Origin: Rhizobium sp. FY34
GTDB lineage: Bacteria; Pseudomonadota; Alphaproteobacteria; Rhizobiales; Rhizobiaceae
Length of the DNA stretch: 64,000 bases
Direction of reading: 5' to 3'
NCBI RefSeq assembly: GCF_005222845.1
Contig: NZ_STFZ01000016.1
Location: 54,161 to 118,160 of the forward strand
The translations under genes and the position numbers were made by a program. Position 1 is the stretch's first letter; each line of letters starts with the position of its first letter. Of the stretch, positions 17,966 through 27,407 are shown piece by piece. A model generated the notes under the pieces. That model was not told the DNA's origin, did no database searches, and saw only the letters and a list, made by a program, of their open reading frames with translations.

Positions 17966-19602
17966 CTCCGCAAAAGCCCGCCGGCGGCCTTCACCGCGTC
18001 TGGCGTATCGACATCGATATGCGCTGCTTTGCCGATCTCCACATCGATGATCGGCAGGCCGCAGGTCTCGATCACATGGCGGGCACCCACATCGCCTTGC
18101 AGCGCCATCAACTCGCTAAAGGTTGCACGCGGCAGGATAACCGGATTGCCACGCTTTCCGGCACTGACGGCCCGCACAATCGCCAGTCCCTGCGCCTCGC
18201 GGAAGGTGTGCGCCAGATCGTCGAGGTCGCGCACGGTCAAAGCCGGCATGTCGGCGAGCAGCACCATCACGCCGGCCACCTCGCTCAGTACCGCGCAGGA
18301 AAGCCCCGTTCGGATCGAGCCTGCCATGCCGCTGGGGTAATCCGGATTGTCCACCAGCGTCAGCGGCAGACCGTTGAGGGCAGCAGACACCGCTTCACTG
18401 CGGTAGCCGGTCACAGCCACCAGCGGCCCGGATACGGCGTCCAGCGCCCGCTCCGCCATCCGGCGCACCAGCGGCACGCCATCAAATTCCGCAAGAAGCT
18501 TGTGCCCCGCCTCGCCCATGCGGCTGGCGCGCCCCGCCGCCAGAAGAACGGTGCCGATCAGCAGTTGCTCCGCCTTCGGGCGACCTGCCTCGCGCGGCTG
18601 CGGCCGGCTCGCAATCTCCATCAGCAGTCCTCCGACGCCAAGCCCGGACAGGTCCGAGGCGCTCGGTATTTCGCCGGCTAATAATCTGCTCAGCACCCAG
18701 TCAAAACCGTTTTCCTTTGGCGAGCGGGCGCAGCCGGGCGCTGCGATCAAAGGCACTGCCCCGTGGTGGCCGAGCACGAGAAGATTACCCGGATCGACCG
18801 GAAGCCCGACCTGGTCCACAGCGCCGCCGGAAAGTCGCATGGCCTGCGGCAGAACATCAAAGGCATCACAGACGGCCGAGGCGCCAAACATCACCACGAG
18901 CCGGGGCGCCACCCCATCCTCCGCCAGGCCGGAGAGACAGTCCCGGATGGCATCGGCCACCGCCGCTTCATCATGCGCGACCCGGTGCTCGCGCACCAGA
19001 ACGCTGCCGGAAGGCGCCAGCCTCTGGCGCAAAAGCGTAGCGGTCTTGTCGAGCACGGAGGATTTCAGCACCGGCAATTGCGTCTGGATGAGATAGACGG
19101 CATGCGGCAGATAGGCCTTGACCGTCACGGCAGTGGCCGCGCGCAACAGCGTGCAGGCGCGCTCCACCTTGTCGCCATCGACCGCCAGCGGAATGATCTT
19201 GATCGTCGCCACCATATCGCCCGCCGTCACCGAACTATAGTCGGCAAGGCAGGCAAGCGTAATGGCCGGATCGACGCGGTTGAAGCGATCGATGATATCG
19301 CGATCAGCGCGAAACAGGCCGTTCACCGTCGTATAGACATTCACTCTGCCGGTGCTGGCCGGCGAGAGGCGCAGATGAGTACCGCAGAGCGCCTGCGCCA
19401 GTCTTTCGGCGGCAACATCCTCGGCAAGGTCGCCCGGCTCCATCCGGGCCACCGTCACTGTCGTGATGCCTGCAGATTCCAGCATCTGCAGATCGGCCTG
19501 GGACAGACGGGTTCCCTTCGCCAACCGTCCGCCGGCATGGCCAAGACTATGCGCCAGCAGACAGCCTTCGGCTTCAGCCACCGGAACCGCGCCAAAGATC
19601 AT
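17962..19602 (-). CDS. Molybdopterin-binding / MobA-like nucleotidyltransferase fusion
   Basis: The 546-residue protein joins a MoeA-like molybdopterin-binding region (about residues 1-345) to a MobA/MocA-like NTP transferase (about 355-546). The second part opens with VLLAAGRASRMG and continues LLADMPALT and AGKRGNPVILP, the nucleotide-binding signature. MocA-type enzymes convert Mo-molybdopterin to the cytosine dinucleotide form used by xanthine-oxidase-family enzymes. The position beside XdhC and CoxD/E genes supports that role. Both ends overlap neighbouring genes by 4 bases. Confidence 0.85.
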   Translation of the reverse strand: MIFGAVPVAEAEGCLLAHSLGHAGGRLAKGTRLSQADLQMLESAGITTVTVARMEPGDLAEDVAAERLAQALCGTHLRLSPASTGRVNVYTTVNGLFRADRDIIDRFNRVDPAITLACLADYSSVTAGDMVATIKIIPLAVDGDKVERACTLLRAATAVTVKAYLPHAVYLIQTQLPVLKSSVLDKTATLLRQRLAPSGSVLVREHRVAHDEAAVADAIRDCLSGLAEDGVAPRLVVMFGASAVCDAFDVLPQAMRLSGGAVDQVGLPVDPGNLLVLGHHGAVPLIAAPGCARSPKENGFDWVLSRLLAGEIPSASDLSGLGVGGLLMEIASRPQPREAGRPKAEQLLIGTVLLAAGRASRMGEAGHKLLAEFDGVPLVRRMAERALDAVSGPLVAVTGYRSEAVSAALNGLPLTLVDNPDYPSGMAGSIRTGLSCAVLSEVAGVMVLLADMPALTVRDLDDLAHTFREAQGLAIVRAVSAGKRGNPVILPRATFSELMALQGDVGARHVIETCGLPIIDVEIGKAAHIDVDTPDAVKAAGGLLRR

Positions 19603-20312
19603 TCGCCGGCTCCTGAAATTGCGCGCCGGCGAAAGGCCTGAACAATCTCGGCGACAATCGCGAGCGCGATTTCCTGCGGGCTTGCCGCACCTATGTCGAG
19701 ACCGATCGGCGCGCGAATGCGGGCGATCTGCTCCGGGGTCAGCCCTTGCGCCTGCAGGCGTTCCACGCGCTTGGCGTGGGTCTTGCGGCTGCCAAGCGCA
19801 CCGACATAGAAGCAGCCGCGCCGCAAGGCCTCAGCCAGCGCGAAATCATCAATCTTCGGGTCATGCGTCACGGCAGCCAGCGCCGTATAGGCATCGAGCG
19901 GGCGGGTGCGAAGCACATCCTCCGGCCAATCGGCCACCAGATCGGTGCCCTCGAAACGCTCCGGCGTGGCAAAGGCTGTGCGTGGATCGATGATGGTGAG
20001 ATCATAGCCGATGATCGGCGCCAGTCGGGCGAGCGCCTGGCTGATATGCACCGCGCCAATCGCGACGATGCGCGGCGGCGGCAGGTGCACATTGAGAAAC
20101 ACCGCTTCGCCTTCGAAATCCGCGAGAGCGGATTTCCCTGAAGCAAACGCCGCCTGCACGTCGGGCAGGAGATGCGCTTCGGAGAGAAACCCTTGCGAGA
20201 CGTCGCCTTCCACGATGACCTGCGCCGCGCCACCCTCGATCCGGGTTGCAAGGATCACGGCACGCCGCGCTGCACGGGCTTTGTTGACCTCTGCCAGATG
20301 ATCGAGCCGCAT
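19599..20312 (-). CDS. XdhC/CoxI family protein (C-terminal, Rossmann half)
   Basis: The 237-residue protein corresponds to the C-terminal half of XdhC, with a Rossmann-like segment (IVAIGAVHISQALARLAPIIGYDLTIIDPR) and the end motif RAPIGLDIGAASPQEIALAI. XdhC binds molybdenum cofactor, protects it and inserts its sulfurated form into xanthine-dehydrogenase-type enzymes. Here the usual single gene is split in two. The start shares one base with the stop of the N-terminal half (TGATG), so the halves are probably made in equal amounts. Confidence 0.87.
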   Translation of the reverse strand: MRLDHLAEVNKARAARRAVILATRIEGGAAQVIVEGDVSQGFLSEAHLLPDVQAAFASGKSALADFEGEAVFLNVHLPPPRIVAIGAVHISQALARLAPIIGYDLTIIDPRTAFATPERFEGTDLVADWPEDVLRTRPLDAYTALAAVTHDPKIDDFALAEALRRGCFYVGALGSRKTHAKRVERLQAQGLTPEQIARIRAPIGLDIGAASPQEIALAIVAEIVQAFRRRAISGAGE

Positions 20313-20632
20313 CAGACGAGCTTCTCGACATAGACGCGGATGCGCCCGCCACAGGAAAGGCCGACGCGCCAGGCGGTCTCGTCAGCCACGCCGAATTCCA
20401 GAAGCCTCCCCGTGCCGGAAGAAATCACCTCCATCGCCTCGGTGATCACGGCCCCTTCGACACAGCCGCCGGAGACGGAACCTTCGAAATTGCCCTCGCC
20501 ATCGATGACAAGATGGCTGCCGACAGGCCTTGGCGCCGATCCCCAGGTTTCCAGAACCGTTGCCACGGCAACAGCGCGGCCATCGCGCCTCCAGCGTTCG
20601 GCAGTCATCAGGGGATCGAGGAGGGCGCTCAT
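20312..20632 (-). CDS. XdhC/CoxI family protein (N-terminal half)
   Basis: The 106-residue product is the XdhC N-terminal domain alone. The motif SVSGGCVEGAV carries the conserved Cys region, and ATVLETWGSAPRPVGSHLVI is typical of the family. It presumably works with the next gene product as a two-subunit XdhC. It overlaps the CoxE-like gene by 4 bases (ATGA). Confidence 0.85.
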   Translation of the reverse strand: MSALLDPLMTAERWRRDGRAVAVATVLETWGSAPRPVGSHLVIDGEGNFEGSVSGGCVEGAVITEAMEVISSGTGRLLEFGVADETAWRVGLSCGGRIRVYVEKLV

Positions 20633-21909
20633 GCGGCAGTCCTTTCAACAATGCGGTCCAGATAGCGGCGCGGATCGGCAGCTCTCGATGTAAACCCGGA
20701 GAGAGCGCCTGCAAGCTCTGCCAGCGAATTCAGATTGTGCACCTGTCGAAATTCGTCGACATGCGGCAGCATGGCCCGCACGCCGCGCGCCCGCGCCTCG
20801 AAGCCCTCGAAACGCAAAAGCGGATTGAGCCAGATCAGCCGCCGGCAGGATCGGTGCAGCCGGTCTATCTCGGCCTCCAACTCCTCCACGCCGTCGCGCT
20901 CCAGCCCATCGGTGATCAACAATACGACAGCCCCGCCGGACAGAACCCGCCGGCCCCAGAGCCGGTTGAACTCCTTCAGCGTCGCGCCGATGCGCGTGCC
21001 GCCGGACCAGTCGCGCACGCTGGCCGTGCAGGCGGCGAGCGCCTCGTCCGGGTCACGCTCTCGCAGCGCCCGCGTCACATTGGTCAGCCGCGTACCAAAC
21101 AGGAAGACATGCGCACGCTTCCGGTTTTCCATCAGCGCATGGGCAAATTGCAGGAAAATGCGGCTATACTGGCTCATCGAGCCGGAAATATCGGCCAGCA
21201 CCACCAAAGGCGGAGGACGGCGGCGCACGTGGCGGAATTTGGGCAGCAGGATATCGCCGCCGCTGCGCATGGCCTGGCGCAGGCTGGCGCGCGAATCGAT
21301 CAGCGGTGGCCTGCGCGATGCGGCAAAGCGGCGGGTCTTCACCGTATCGAGCGGCAGCACCAGCCTTGCCATTTCGCGGCGCGCCAGCAGCAGTTCCGCC
21401 GCCGTCATCTGGGCAAAATCCGTGCGGCGCAGCACTTCCGAGCCGGACGCGGTAAAGCGGGCATCGGTCTCGATTTGCGGCGGGCCTTCGCGCTTTGGCG
21501 CTCGCGCCTGCTCATTGACCAGCGCATCATTCACCCGTGTTGAGGCCGGTTTCGGATTTTCCGCCTCGCGCTGATCGGAAATCTTCGGCGACATCATCTG
21601 GATCATCTTTTCGATGAGATCGCGCTTGCGGAAAAACAGCCGGAAGGCCTCGTCGAACACCGCCATGTCCTCGCGCCGCTTGACGAAAACGGAAGAGAGC
21701 GCCGCGTGAAACTCTTCGCGGCTGCCGATGCCGATTGCTTCGGCGGCCGCCACCGCATCCAGCGTGGCTTGCGGCGAGGTCTTTAGCCCGGCGCGGCGCA
21801 GCACCCGCGAAAAATAGACGATGTTTTCGGCAAGCCGCCCCTCGCCCGCCTCGCCCATGGTCGGCGGCGGCAAGACGGCGCCATCAGCAGCTCTACGGCT
21901 CTCCATCAC
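20629..21909 (-). CDS. CoxE-like von Willebrand factor A domain protein
   Basis: The 426-residue protein has an N-terminal helical region and a C-terminal VWA domain with the metal-ion site DISGSMSQYS. CoxE proteins pair with the AAA+ ATPase CoxD during maturation of the active site of aerobic CO dehydrogenase and relatives. The gene lies one base after the CoxD-like gene. Its length and motifs agree with the family; the target enzyme cannot be told from this window. Confidence 0.88.
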   Translation of the reverse strand: MMESRRAADGAVLPPPTMGEAGEGRLAENIVYFSRVLRRAGLKTSPQATLDAVAAAEAIGIGSREEFHAALSSVFVKRREDMAVFDEAFRLFFRKRDLIEKMIQMMSPKISDQREAENPKPASTRVNDALVNEQARAPKREGPPQIETDARFTASGSEVLRRTDFAQMTAAELLLARREMARLVLPLDTVKTRRFAASRRPPLIDSRASLRQAMRSGGDILLPKFRHVRRRPPPLVVLADISGSMSQYSRIFLQFAHALMENRKRAHVFLFGTRLTNVTRALRERDPDEALAACTASVRDWSGGTRIGATLKEFNRLWGRRVLSGGAVVLLITDGLERDGVEELEAEIDRLHRSCRRLIWLNPLLRFEGFEARARGVRAMLPHVDEFRQVHNLNSLAELAGALSGFTSRAADPRRYLDRIVERTAA

Positions 21910-21910
21910 C

Positions 21911-22840
21911 TCACCCCGTCGCCAGAAGGTCGGCCTTCACCGAAGACAGGATCGCCTCGCCCTCGCTGCCGCGAATGCGGGCGATATCGTCCTGATACTT
22001 CAGCAATGTGCCGAGCGTATCGGAAATGGTTTCCGGATCGAGTGCCAGTCGGTCGAGTTCGACCAGCGCCGTTGCCCAGTCGATGGTTTCGGCAATGCCT
22101 GGGTTTTTGAACAGATCGATCCGGCGCAGTTTCTGCACGTAGGCCACGACCTGTTGCGACAGCGCCTGCGAGGCCTGCGGCACTTTGGTGGTGAGGATCG
22201 CCAGTTCCTGGGCAGCATCCGGATAATCCACCCAGTGATACAGGCAGCGGCGCTTCAACGCATCATGGATTTCGCGCGTGCGGTTGGTGGTGATGATGAC
22301 GATCGGCGGCTCAGATGCGCGGATCGTTCCCAGTTCGGGAATTGTCACCTGAAAATCGGAGAGCACTTCCAGCAGGAAGGCCTCAAACGCCTCGTCGGTA
22401 CGGTCCAGTTCGTCGATGAGGAAAACCGGCGCCACCTCGCCATCTTGCGCCAGCGCCTGCAGCACAGGCCTGCGGATCAGATGGCGTTCGGAATAGAGAT
22501 TGGCTTCCAGCCGTTCACGGTCACCGAGGCCAGACGCCTCCGACAGGCGGATATCGAGCATTTGCGCCGGATAATTCCACTCATAGACCGCCGAGGCAAT
22601 ATCCAGCCCCTCATAGCATTGCAGGCGGATCAGCGGACGGTTGAGGCCCTTGGACAGCGCCTTGGCAATCTCGGTCTTGCCGACACCCGCCTCGCCTTCC
22701 AGAAACAGCGGTCGCTTCATCTTCAGCGCCAGATAGATGACCGTCGCCAGCCCGCGTCCGGCAAGATAATCCTGTCCGGCCAAAAGCGCTACCGTCTCGT
22801 CAATCGAGGTTGGACTTGTGCCTATGCTGTGCGCGCCCAT
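21911..22840 (-). CDS. CoxD-like MoxR family AAA+ ATPase
   Basis: The 309-residue MoxR-type ATPase has Walker A GEAGVGKT, Walker B FLIDELDRTDEAFE and the sensor region IVIITTNRTREIHDALKRRC. CoxD acts as an ATP-dependent chaperone that helps assemble the Mo-Cu site in CO dehydrogenase, and homologues serve other Mo hydroxylases. It is directly followed by the VWA partner. The start at 22840 is 24 bases after the flavin reductase gene. Confidence 0.9.
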   Translation of the reverse strand: MGAHSIGTSPTSIDETVALLAGQDYLAGRGLATVIYLALKMKRPLFLEGEAGVGKTEIAKALSKGLNRPLIRLQCYEGLDIASAVYEWNYPAQMLDIRLSEASGLGDRERLEANLYSERHLIRRPVLQALAQDGEVAPVFLIDELDRTDEAFEAFLLEVLSDFQVTIPELGTIRASEPPIVIITTNRTREIHDALKRRCLYHWVDYPDAAQELAILTTKVPQASQALSQQVVAYVQKLRRIDLFKNPGIAETIDWATALVELDRLALDPETISDTLGTLLKYQDDIARIRGSEGEAILSSVKADLLATG

Positions 22841-22864
22841 GGATCGCCTCCGTTGCCTGTGAGA

Positions 22865-23374
22865 CTACAGCGCGTGAAATGCCCGGTCCAGATAAATGAG
22901 CGGTGGATTGTCCGGCCCAAAATGCATGGCAACCACCTGCCCGAACAGCACCATATGCGTTCCCATGCGCTTGATCTCCAAGAGCCTGCAATCAAAAGCC
23001 ACCAGCGCATCGGCAAGCACCGGCGCACCGGTTGCAAGCTGCACCCAGTCCGCCAGAGCAAATCGCTGATCGACCGGCAGGCGCTCGAAACCGGCCAGCG
23101 CCTTGGCCAGCGCCTGATGGTGGCCGGCAAGCGCATTCAGCGCAAAGGATCCGCTCTGTTCGAAAATCGCATTCGCCTCATTGGAGGCATTGAGGCAGAC
23201 GAGCACGGTCGCAGGATCGTCGGAAACGGAACAGGCTGCCGTGACGGTGACGCCGCGCCGCACGCCCTGCCACTGCGTTGTTGCCACCTGCACGTGGCCG
23301 GCATAACGCGCCATGCCATTGCGGTAAATCGCGGGATCGACAGCCGTCTGCACGGTTTCTTCGGATATCGTCAA
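22865..23374 (-). CDS. Flavin reductase-like FMN-binding protein
   Basis: The 169-residue protein has the FMN-binding split-barrel fold of NAD(P)H:flavin reductases, with GVTVTAACSVSDDPATVLVCLN and a C-terminal RMGTHMVLFGQVV-type strand. Such proteins deliver reduced FMN to two-component monooxygenases, but no monooxygenase is nearby. It is the first gene of the minus-strand cassette, and the 164 bases upstream hold the promoter shared divergently with the binding-protein gene. Confidence 0.85.
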   Translation of the reverse strand: MTISEETVQTAVDPAIYRNGMARYAGHVQVATTQWQGVRRGVTVTAACSVSDDPATVLVCLNASNEANAIFEQSGSFALNALAGHHQALAKALAGFERLPVDQRFALADWVQLATGAPVLADALVAFDCRLLEIKRMGTHMVLFGQVVAMHFGPDNPPLIYLDRAFHAL

Positions 23375-23538
23375 AGCCTTCCCCCCGGAAATCAGCGTCG
23401 CGTCGAGCTGCTGCTTCGTTCAGCATATGGTGAAGAAGACAGCATTTGTCCACGCCGGCGGCATGCGCAAAGTCACTGGCTGGCCGGCTGGGACTAATTT
23501 CCTTTGACGCGACCGGCAGGCGGGCTAAATGTGAGCCC

Positions 23539-24639
23539 ATGAGACAGATTTGTTTTCCTTCCGCTGCGTCCTGCCGCTCCGTGATCGTTTTTGCCGGCCT
23601 GTTGGCTGCTGCATCAGCACCGGCATCGGCGGCCGTCATCGGCGTGGTTTCGCCCCAGAGCGGGCCCTATGCGATTATCGGAGAACAGGTTCTGCGGGGC
23701 GCGCGGGCCGCCGCCGGGACTGGCGACCAGATCGTCGCCATTGATGAAAGCTGCGAACAGGGATCCGGCCAGGCTGTCGCCGAAAAGCTCGCGAAGGCCG
23801 GCGCCAGTGTCGCCATCGGCTTTCTCTGCGTCGAGACCCTGTCTGGCGCCTTGCCGAAGCTGAAGGAGGCCGGCATTGCCGCCATCACCGTTTCGGTGCG
23901 CTCGAAAATCCTGATGGAGGATGCGCAGCGCTATGGCTGGCCCTTCTTGCGCCTGGCGCCTGCCGATGGCGAAGAGGCCGAAAAGTTGGCGCAAACCATT
24001 CTCACCCGCTTCCAGAACCGGCCGATCGCCCTGGTGGACGATGGCACGATCTATGGCCGCGAACTGATGAGTGCCGTTCGCCAAAGGCTTGAAACCGGCG
24101 GCATCAAGCCGGTGTTTACCGATACATTCCGGCCTGGCCAGGAACAGCAGCTGGCGCTGGTGCGTCGTCTGGTCAAGGCCGGCGCCTCGCATGTCATCGT
24201 CGGTGGCGACCGCAGCGATGTGGCCATCATGGCGCGCGATGCGATAGCCGATACCACGCCGCTGACCTTTATCGGTGGCGATGTGATGCGCGCCGCAAAC
24301 CGGCCGGTAGCGCTGACGGACGGGGTTCTGGCCGTGGCGCTGCCCAGCTATGGCGACCTTCCAGCCGCTGCGGCCGTAACCCAGCGCCTGCGGGCTGCGG
24401 GACAGGAGCCCGATGGCTATACCCTGCCCGCCTATGCAGCGATCGAACTGGTGCATGCCACCATCGCCAGGGCCACTGCCGGAAACATTCCGGTGCCGCA
24501 GGCACTTGCCGGCCTCAGCGCAGAGACGGTGATCGGCCCTGTGCGCTTCAGCGCAAGCCATGAACTGGCGGAAAACCCCTATCGCCTGCAGGAATGGCGG
24601 GGCAAGGGCTTCCGACTGCTCGAGGCTGAAACCGACTGA
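23539..24639 (+). CDS. Periplasmic ligand-binding protein, branched-chain amino acid (LivJ) type
   Basis: The 366-residue product begins with a signal peptide (RSVIVFAGLLAAASAPASA, probably cut before AVIGVV) followed by a type I periplasmic binding fold: IGVVSPQSGPYAIIGEQVLRG is typical of the Leu/Ile/Val-binding family. No permease or ATPase genes are beside it, so it is an orphan receptor and its ligand is unknown. The ATG at 23539 was chosen because it puts the signal sequence close to the N-terminus; an in-frame codon at 23446 is too far upstream. Confidence 0.82.
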   Translation: MRQICFPSAASCRSVIVFAGLLAAASAPASAAVIGVVSPQSGPYAIIGEQVLRGARAAAGTGDQIVAIDESCEQGSGQAVAEKLAKAGASVAIGFLCVETLSGALPKLKEAGIAAITVSVRSKILMEDAQRYGWPFLRLAPADGEEAEKLAQTILTRFQNRPIALVDDGTIYGRELMSAVRQRLETGGIKPVFTDTFRPGQEQQLALVRRLVKAGASHVIVGGDRSDVAIMARDAIADTTPLTFIGGDVMRAANRPVALTDGVLAVALPSYGDLPAAAAVTQRLRAAGQEPDGYTLPAYAAIELVHATIARATAGNIPVPQALAGLSAETVIGPVRFSASHELAENPYRLQEWRGKGFRLLEAETD

Positions 24640-24723
24640 CAACCACCTCTCCGGTGATTGTGCCGGCTTTATCGGAGTGTTAAGCGGACCCCGCGATTAT
24701 CTGACCCGCTGGAGGACCCGCTT

Positions 24724-25401
24724 ATGTCATCGCCCATCCGCATCGCCCCATCCATTCTCGCTGCCGATTTTTCAAAACTCGGCCAGGAAGTCCGCGATGT
24801 CGTCGAAGCCGGCGCCGACTGGGTGCATCTCGATGTGATGGACGGCCATTTCGTCCCCAATATCTCCTTTGGTCCGGATGTCATCAAGGCGCTGCGCCCA
24901 CACACGAATGCCTTTTTCGATTGCCATTTGATGATCGCGCCGGCCGATCCCTATCTGGAAGCCTTTGCCAAGGCCGGCTGCGACAGCATCACTGTGCATG
25001 CGGAATCCGGCGCCCATCTGCATCGCTCGCTGCAGACCATTCGGGCGCTCGGCAAGAAGGTCGGCGTCACGCTCAATCCGGCAACCCCCTTGTCGGTGAT
25101 TGAAAACGTGCTCGACGATGTCGATCTCATTCTCATCATGAGCGTCAATCCCGGCTTTGGCGGCCAAAAATTCATCCCCGCAATGTTTGACAAGATCCGC
25201 GCCACCCGCGCCATGATCGGCAGCCGGCCGATCGACATTGAGGTGGATGGCGGCATCACGGCAGAGACAATCGGTGCAGCAGCAGCGGCTGGCGCCAATG
25301 TGTTTGTCGCAGGCTCGGCCATCTACAAGGGCGATGGTATCGCAGCCTATCGGCAGAATGTCACAGCCTTGCGCGCAGCCGCCGAAGGCGCAATCGCCTG
25401 A
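24724..25401 (+). CDS. rpe: Ribulose-phosphate 3-epimerase
   Basis: The 225-residue TIM-barrel enzyme interconverts ribulose 5-phosphate and xylulose 5-phosphate in the pentose phosphate pathway. Diagnostic segments are [35 protein letters not shown] and EVDGGI, which carry the metal-binding His and Asp residues. The ATG at 24724 has GGAGG 8 bases upstream. The next gene starts on the last base of its stop codon. Confidence 0.97.
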   Translation: MSSPIRIAPSILAADFSKLGQEVRDVVEAGADWVHLDVMDGHFVPNISFGPDVIKALRPHTNAFFDCHLMIAPADPYLEAFAKAGCDSITVHAESGAHLHRSLQTIRALGKKVGVTLNPATPLSVIENVLDDVDLILIMSVNPGFGGQKFIPAMFDKIRATRAMIGSRPIDIEVDGGITAETIGAAAAAGANVFVAGSAIYKGDGIAAYRQNVTALRAAAEGAIA

Positions 25402-25937
25402 TGGAGACGGCCGGCGCCTCCTCCAGGCCAAGCGCTGGCCCCACTCGCAAGCCTTCGACCATCCTTGTCTCCCTTGTCTGCGGCGCGCTCCTCTGGGGGC
25501 TTGCCATGGGCGCCTGCATGGCGGCCAAGCTCTGGTTGCTCGGGCGCCTGGGCACCGTCCATGCACCTGCCCTGTTTCTGCTTTTTGCGGGCGGCGCAGC
25601 CATTGCCTGGGTCGCAACCGCGGCACTCAGCCTTCTGATATCGCGATGCCTGCCACGCCTCCTGCCACGGCGCGCACCGCTGCGTGCCGTGCTTCTGGCG
25701 CTCTGCCTTGGGTTTGCGACGGTGACGATCACCGCTGGTCTGTTTGCCGTCGATTACCGCGCCTTCTATGCCCGCTGGCATGCGGATGCCTTCACCCGCG
25801 ACTGGATTCTGCAATTTCTCTTCACCTCAGCCTCCGCCGTCTACCAGTTCCTGGTGCTCGGCTTTTCGCTCTATCTGCCGCTTGGTCCGCTGCTGCTTGT
25901 GGCGGCCACGCCCATTCTTCTGCGCCACACGCGTTGA
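25401..25937 (+). CDS. Hypothetical inner-membrane protein, translationally coupled to rpe
   Basis: The 178-residue protein is not recognised as a characterised family. It has about four hydrophobic membrane segments, starting near residues 20-43, 53-80, 92-115 and 140-168, joined by short Arg-rich loops. The start codon shares its A with the rpe stop (TGATGG), so it is translated from the rpe message. purB follows after 61 bases. Nothing in the sequence points to a function. Confidence 0.7.
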   Translation: METAGASSRPSAGPTRKPSTILVSLVCGALLWGLAMGACMAAKLWLLGRLGTVHAPALFLLFAGGAAIAWVATAALSLLISRCLPRLLPRRAPLRAVLLALCLGFATVTITAGLFAVDYRAFYARWHADAFTRDWILQFLFTSASAVYQFLVLGFSLYLPLGPLLLVAATPILLRHTR

Positions 25938-25998
25938 GCTTGCCGGGAGTTCTTGCTAAAGCGGGCCACGTTTTGACTGTACCCAAGGAAACCCTTCG

Positions 25999-27300
25999 AT
26001 GATCCCGCGCTATTCCCGGCCCGAAATGGTCGCCATCTGGTCGCCCGAAACCAAGTTCCGCATCTGGTTCGAGATCGAGGCATATGCCTGCGATGCGCTT
26101 GCCGAGCTTGGCGTGATCCCGAAGGATGCCGCGAAGACCATCTGGGAAAAGGGTGGCGCTGCCGAATTCAACGTCGCGCGCATTGATGAGATCGAAGCCG
26201 TCACCAAGCATGACGTGATTGCCTTTCTGACGCATCTTGCCGAATTCGTCGGCCCCGACAGCCGCTTCGTCCACCAGGGCATGACCTCGTCGGATGTGCT
26301 GGATACCACGTTCAACATCCAGCTGGTGCGCGCCACCGATATCCTGATCGCCGGCATGGACCGCCTGCTCACCGCGCTGAAGACCCGCGCCTTCGAGCAC
26401 AAGGACACGGTACGCATCGGCCGCAGCCACGGCATCCATGCCGAGCCGGTGACGATGGGCCTCACCTTCGCCCGCTTCTATGCCGAAATGGAGCGCAACC
26501 GCGCCCGTCTTCTCGCTGCCCGCACCGAAATCGCCACGGGCGCGATTTCCGGCGCTGTCGGCACCTTTGCCAATATCGATCCGCGCGTCGAGGAACATGT
26601 CTGCGAGAAGCTCGGCCTGACGCCCGAACCTGTGTCCACGCAGGTCATCCCGCGCGACCGCCATGCGATGTTCTTCGCGACGCTTGGCGTCATTGCTTCC
26701 TCGATCGAAAATGTCGCGATCGAAATTCGCCATATGCAGCGCACCGAAGTGCTGGAAGCCGAAGAGTTCTTCTCGCCGGGCCAGAAGGGCTCGTCTGCCA
26801 TGCCGCACAAGCGTAACCCTGTACTGACCGAAAACCTCACCGGTCTTGCGCGCCTGGTGCGCATGTCGGTGGTGCCGGCCATGGAAAACGTGGCTCTCTG
26901 GCACGAACGCGACATCTCGCATTCGAGCGTCGAGCGCGCAATTGGCCCGGATACGACCGTGACGCTGGATTTCGCGCTCCATCGCCTGGCCGGCGTCATC
27001 GAGAAGCTGGTCATCTATCCTGAGAATATGATGAACAACCTCAACAAGTTCCGCGGACTTGTTCACTCGCAGCGCGTGCTTCTGGCGCTCACGCAAGCCG
27101 GCGTCTCGCGCGAGGATAGCTACCGCCTCGTGCAGCGCAATGCCATGAAGGTCTGGGAACAGGGCAAGGATTTCCTCGAGGAATTGCTCGCCGATGGTGA
27201 AGTGCGCGCCGCACTGTCCGAAGAGGCAATCCGCGAGAAGTTCGATCTTGGCTATCACACCAAGCATGTCGATACGATCTTCCGCCGCGTCTTTGGCTGA
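25999..27300 (+). CDS. purB: Adenylosuccinate lyase
   Basis: The 433-residue enzyme catalyses two steps of purine synthesis, the cleavage of SAICAR and of adenylosuccinate. The fumarase/aspartase-superfamily signature GSSAMPHKRNP is intact, as are the regions GMTSSDVLDTT and GRSHGIHAEP. The ATG at 25999 follows a suitable leader, AAGGAAACC. It is apart from the other pur genes of this window but belongs to the same pathway. Confidence 0.98.
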   Translation: MIPRYSRPEMVAIWSPETKFRIWFEIEAYACDALAELGVIPKDAAKTIWEKGGAAEFNVARIDEIEAVTKHDVIAFLTHLAEFVGPDSRFVHQGMTSSDVLDTTFNIQLVRATDILIAGMDRLLTALKTRAFEHKDTVRIGRSHGIHAEPVTMGLTFARFYAEMERNRARLLAARTEIATGAISGAVGTFANIDPRVEEHVCEKLGLTPEPVSTQVIPRDRHAMFFATLGVIASSIENVAIEIRHMQRTEVLEAEEFFSPGQKGSSAMPHKRNPVLTENLTGLARLVRMSVVPAMENVALWHERDISHSSVERAIGPDTTVTLDFALHRLAGVIEKLVIYPENMMNNLNKFRGLVHSQRVLLALTQAGVSREDSYRLVQRNAMKVWEQGKDFLEELLADGEVRAALSEEAIREKFDLGYHTKHVDTIFRRVFG

Positions 27301-27353
27301 TCGGTACCGGCAATCCCTTGTGAAGCTGCGGCGGATCCCTAGTCTTGAATGAA

Positions 27354-27387
27354 AATCAGCCGGCAGGTGTGAACCTGCCGGCTGATT
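27354..27387. terminator. Strong bidirectional hairpin between purB and the tannase-family gene
   Basis: AATCAGCCGGCAGGT and its exact complement form a 15-base perfect stem with a GTGA loop. It lies between two convergent genes and is flanked by A-rich and T-poor sequence, so it probably ends transcripts from both sides. Confidence 0.7.
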
Positions 27388-27407
27388 GCATGTTCAGTAT
27401 TCATGCA

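Noticed and set aside
17636..22840. Cluster considered as an aerobic CO dehydrogenase operon
   Set aside because: Only maturation-type genes are present; no coxL, coxM or coxS subunit is seen.
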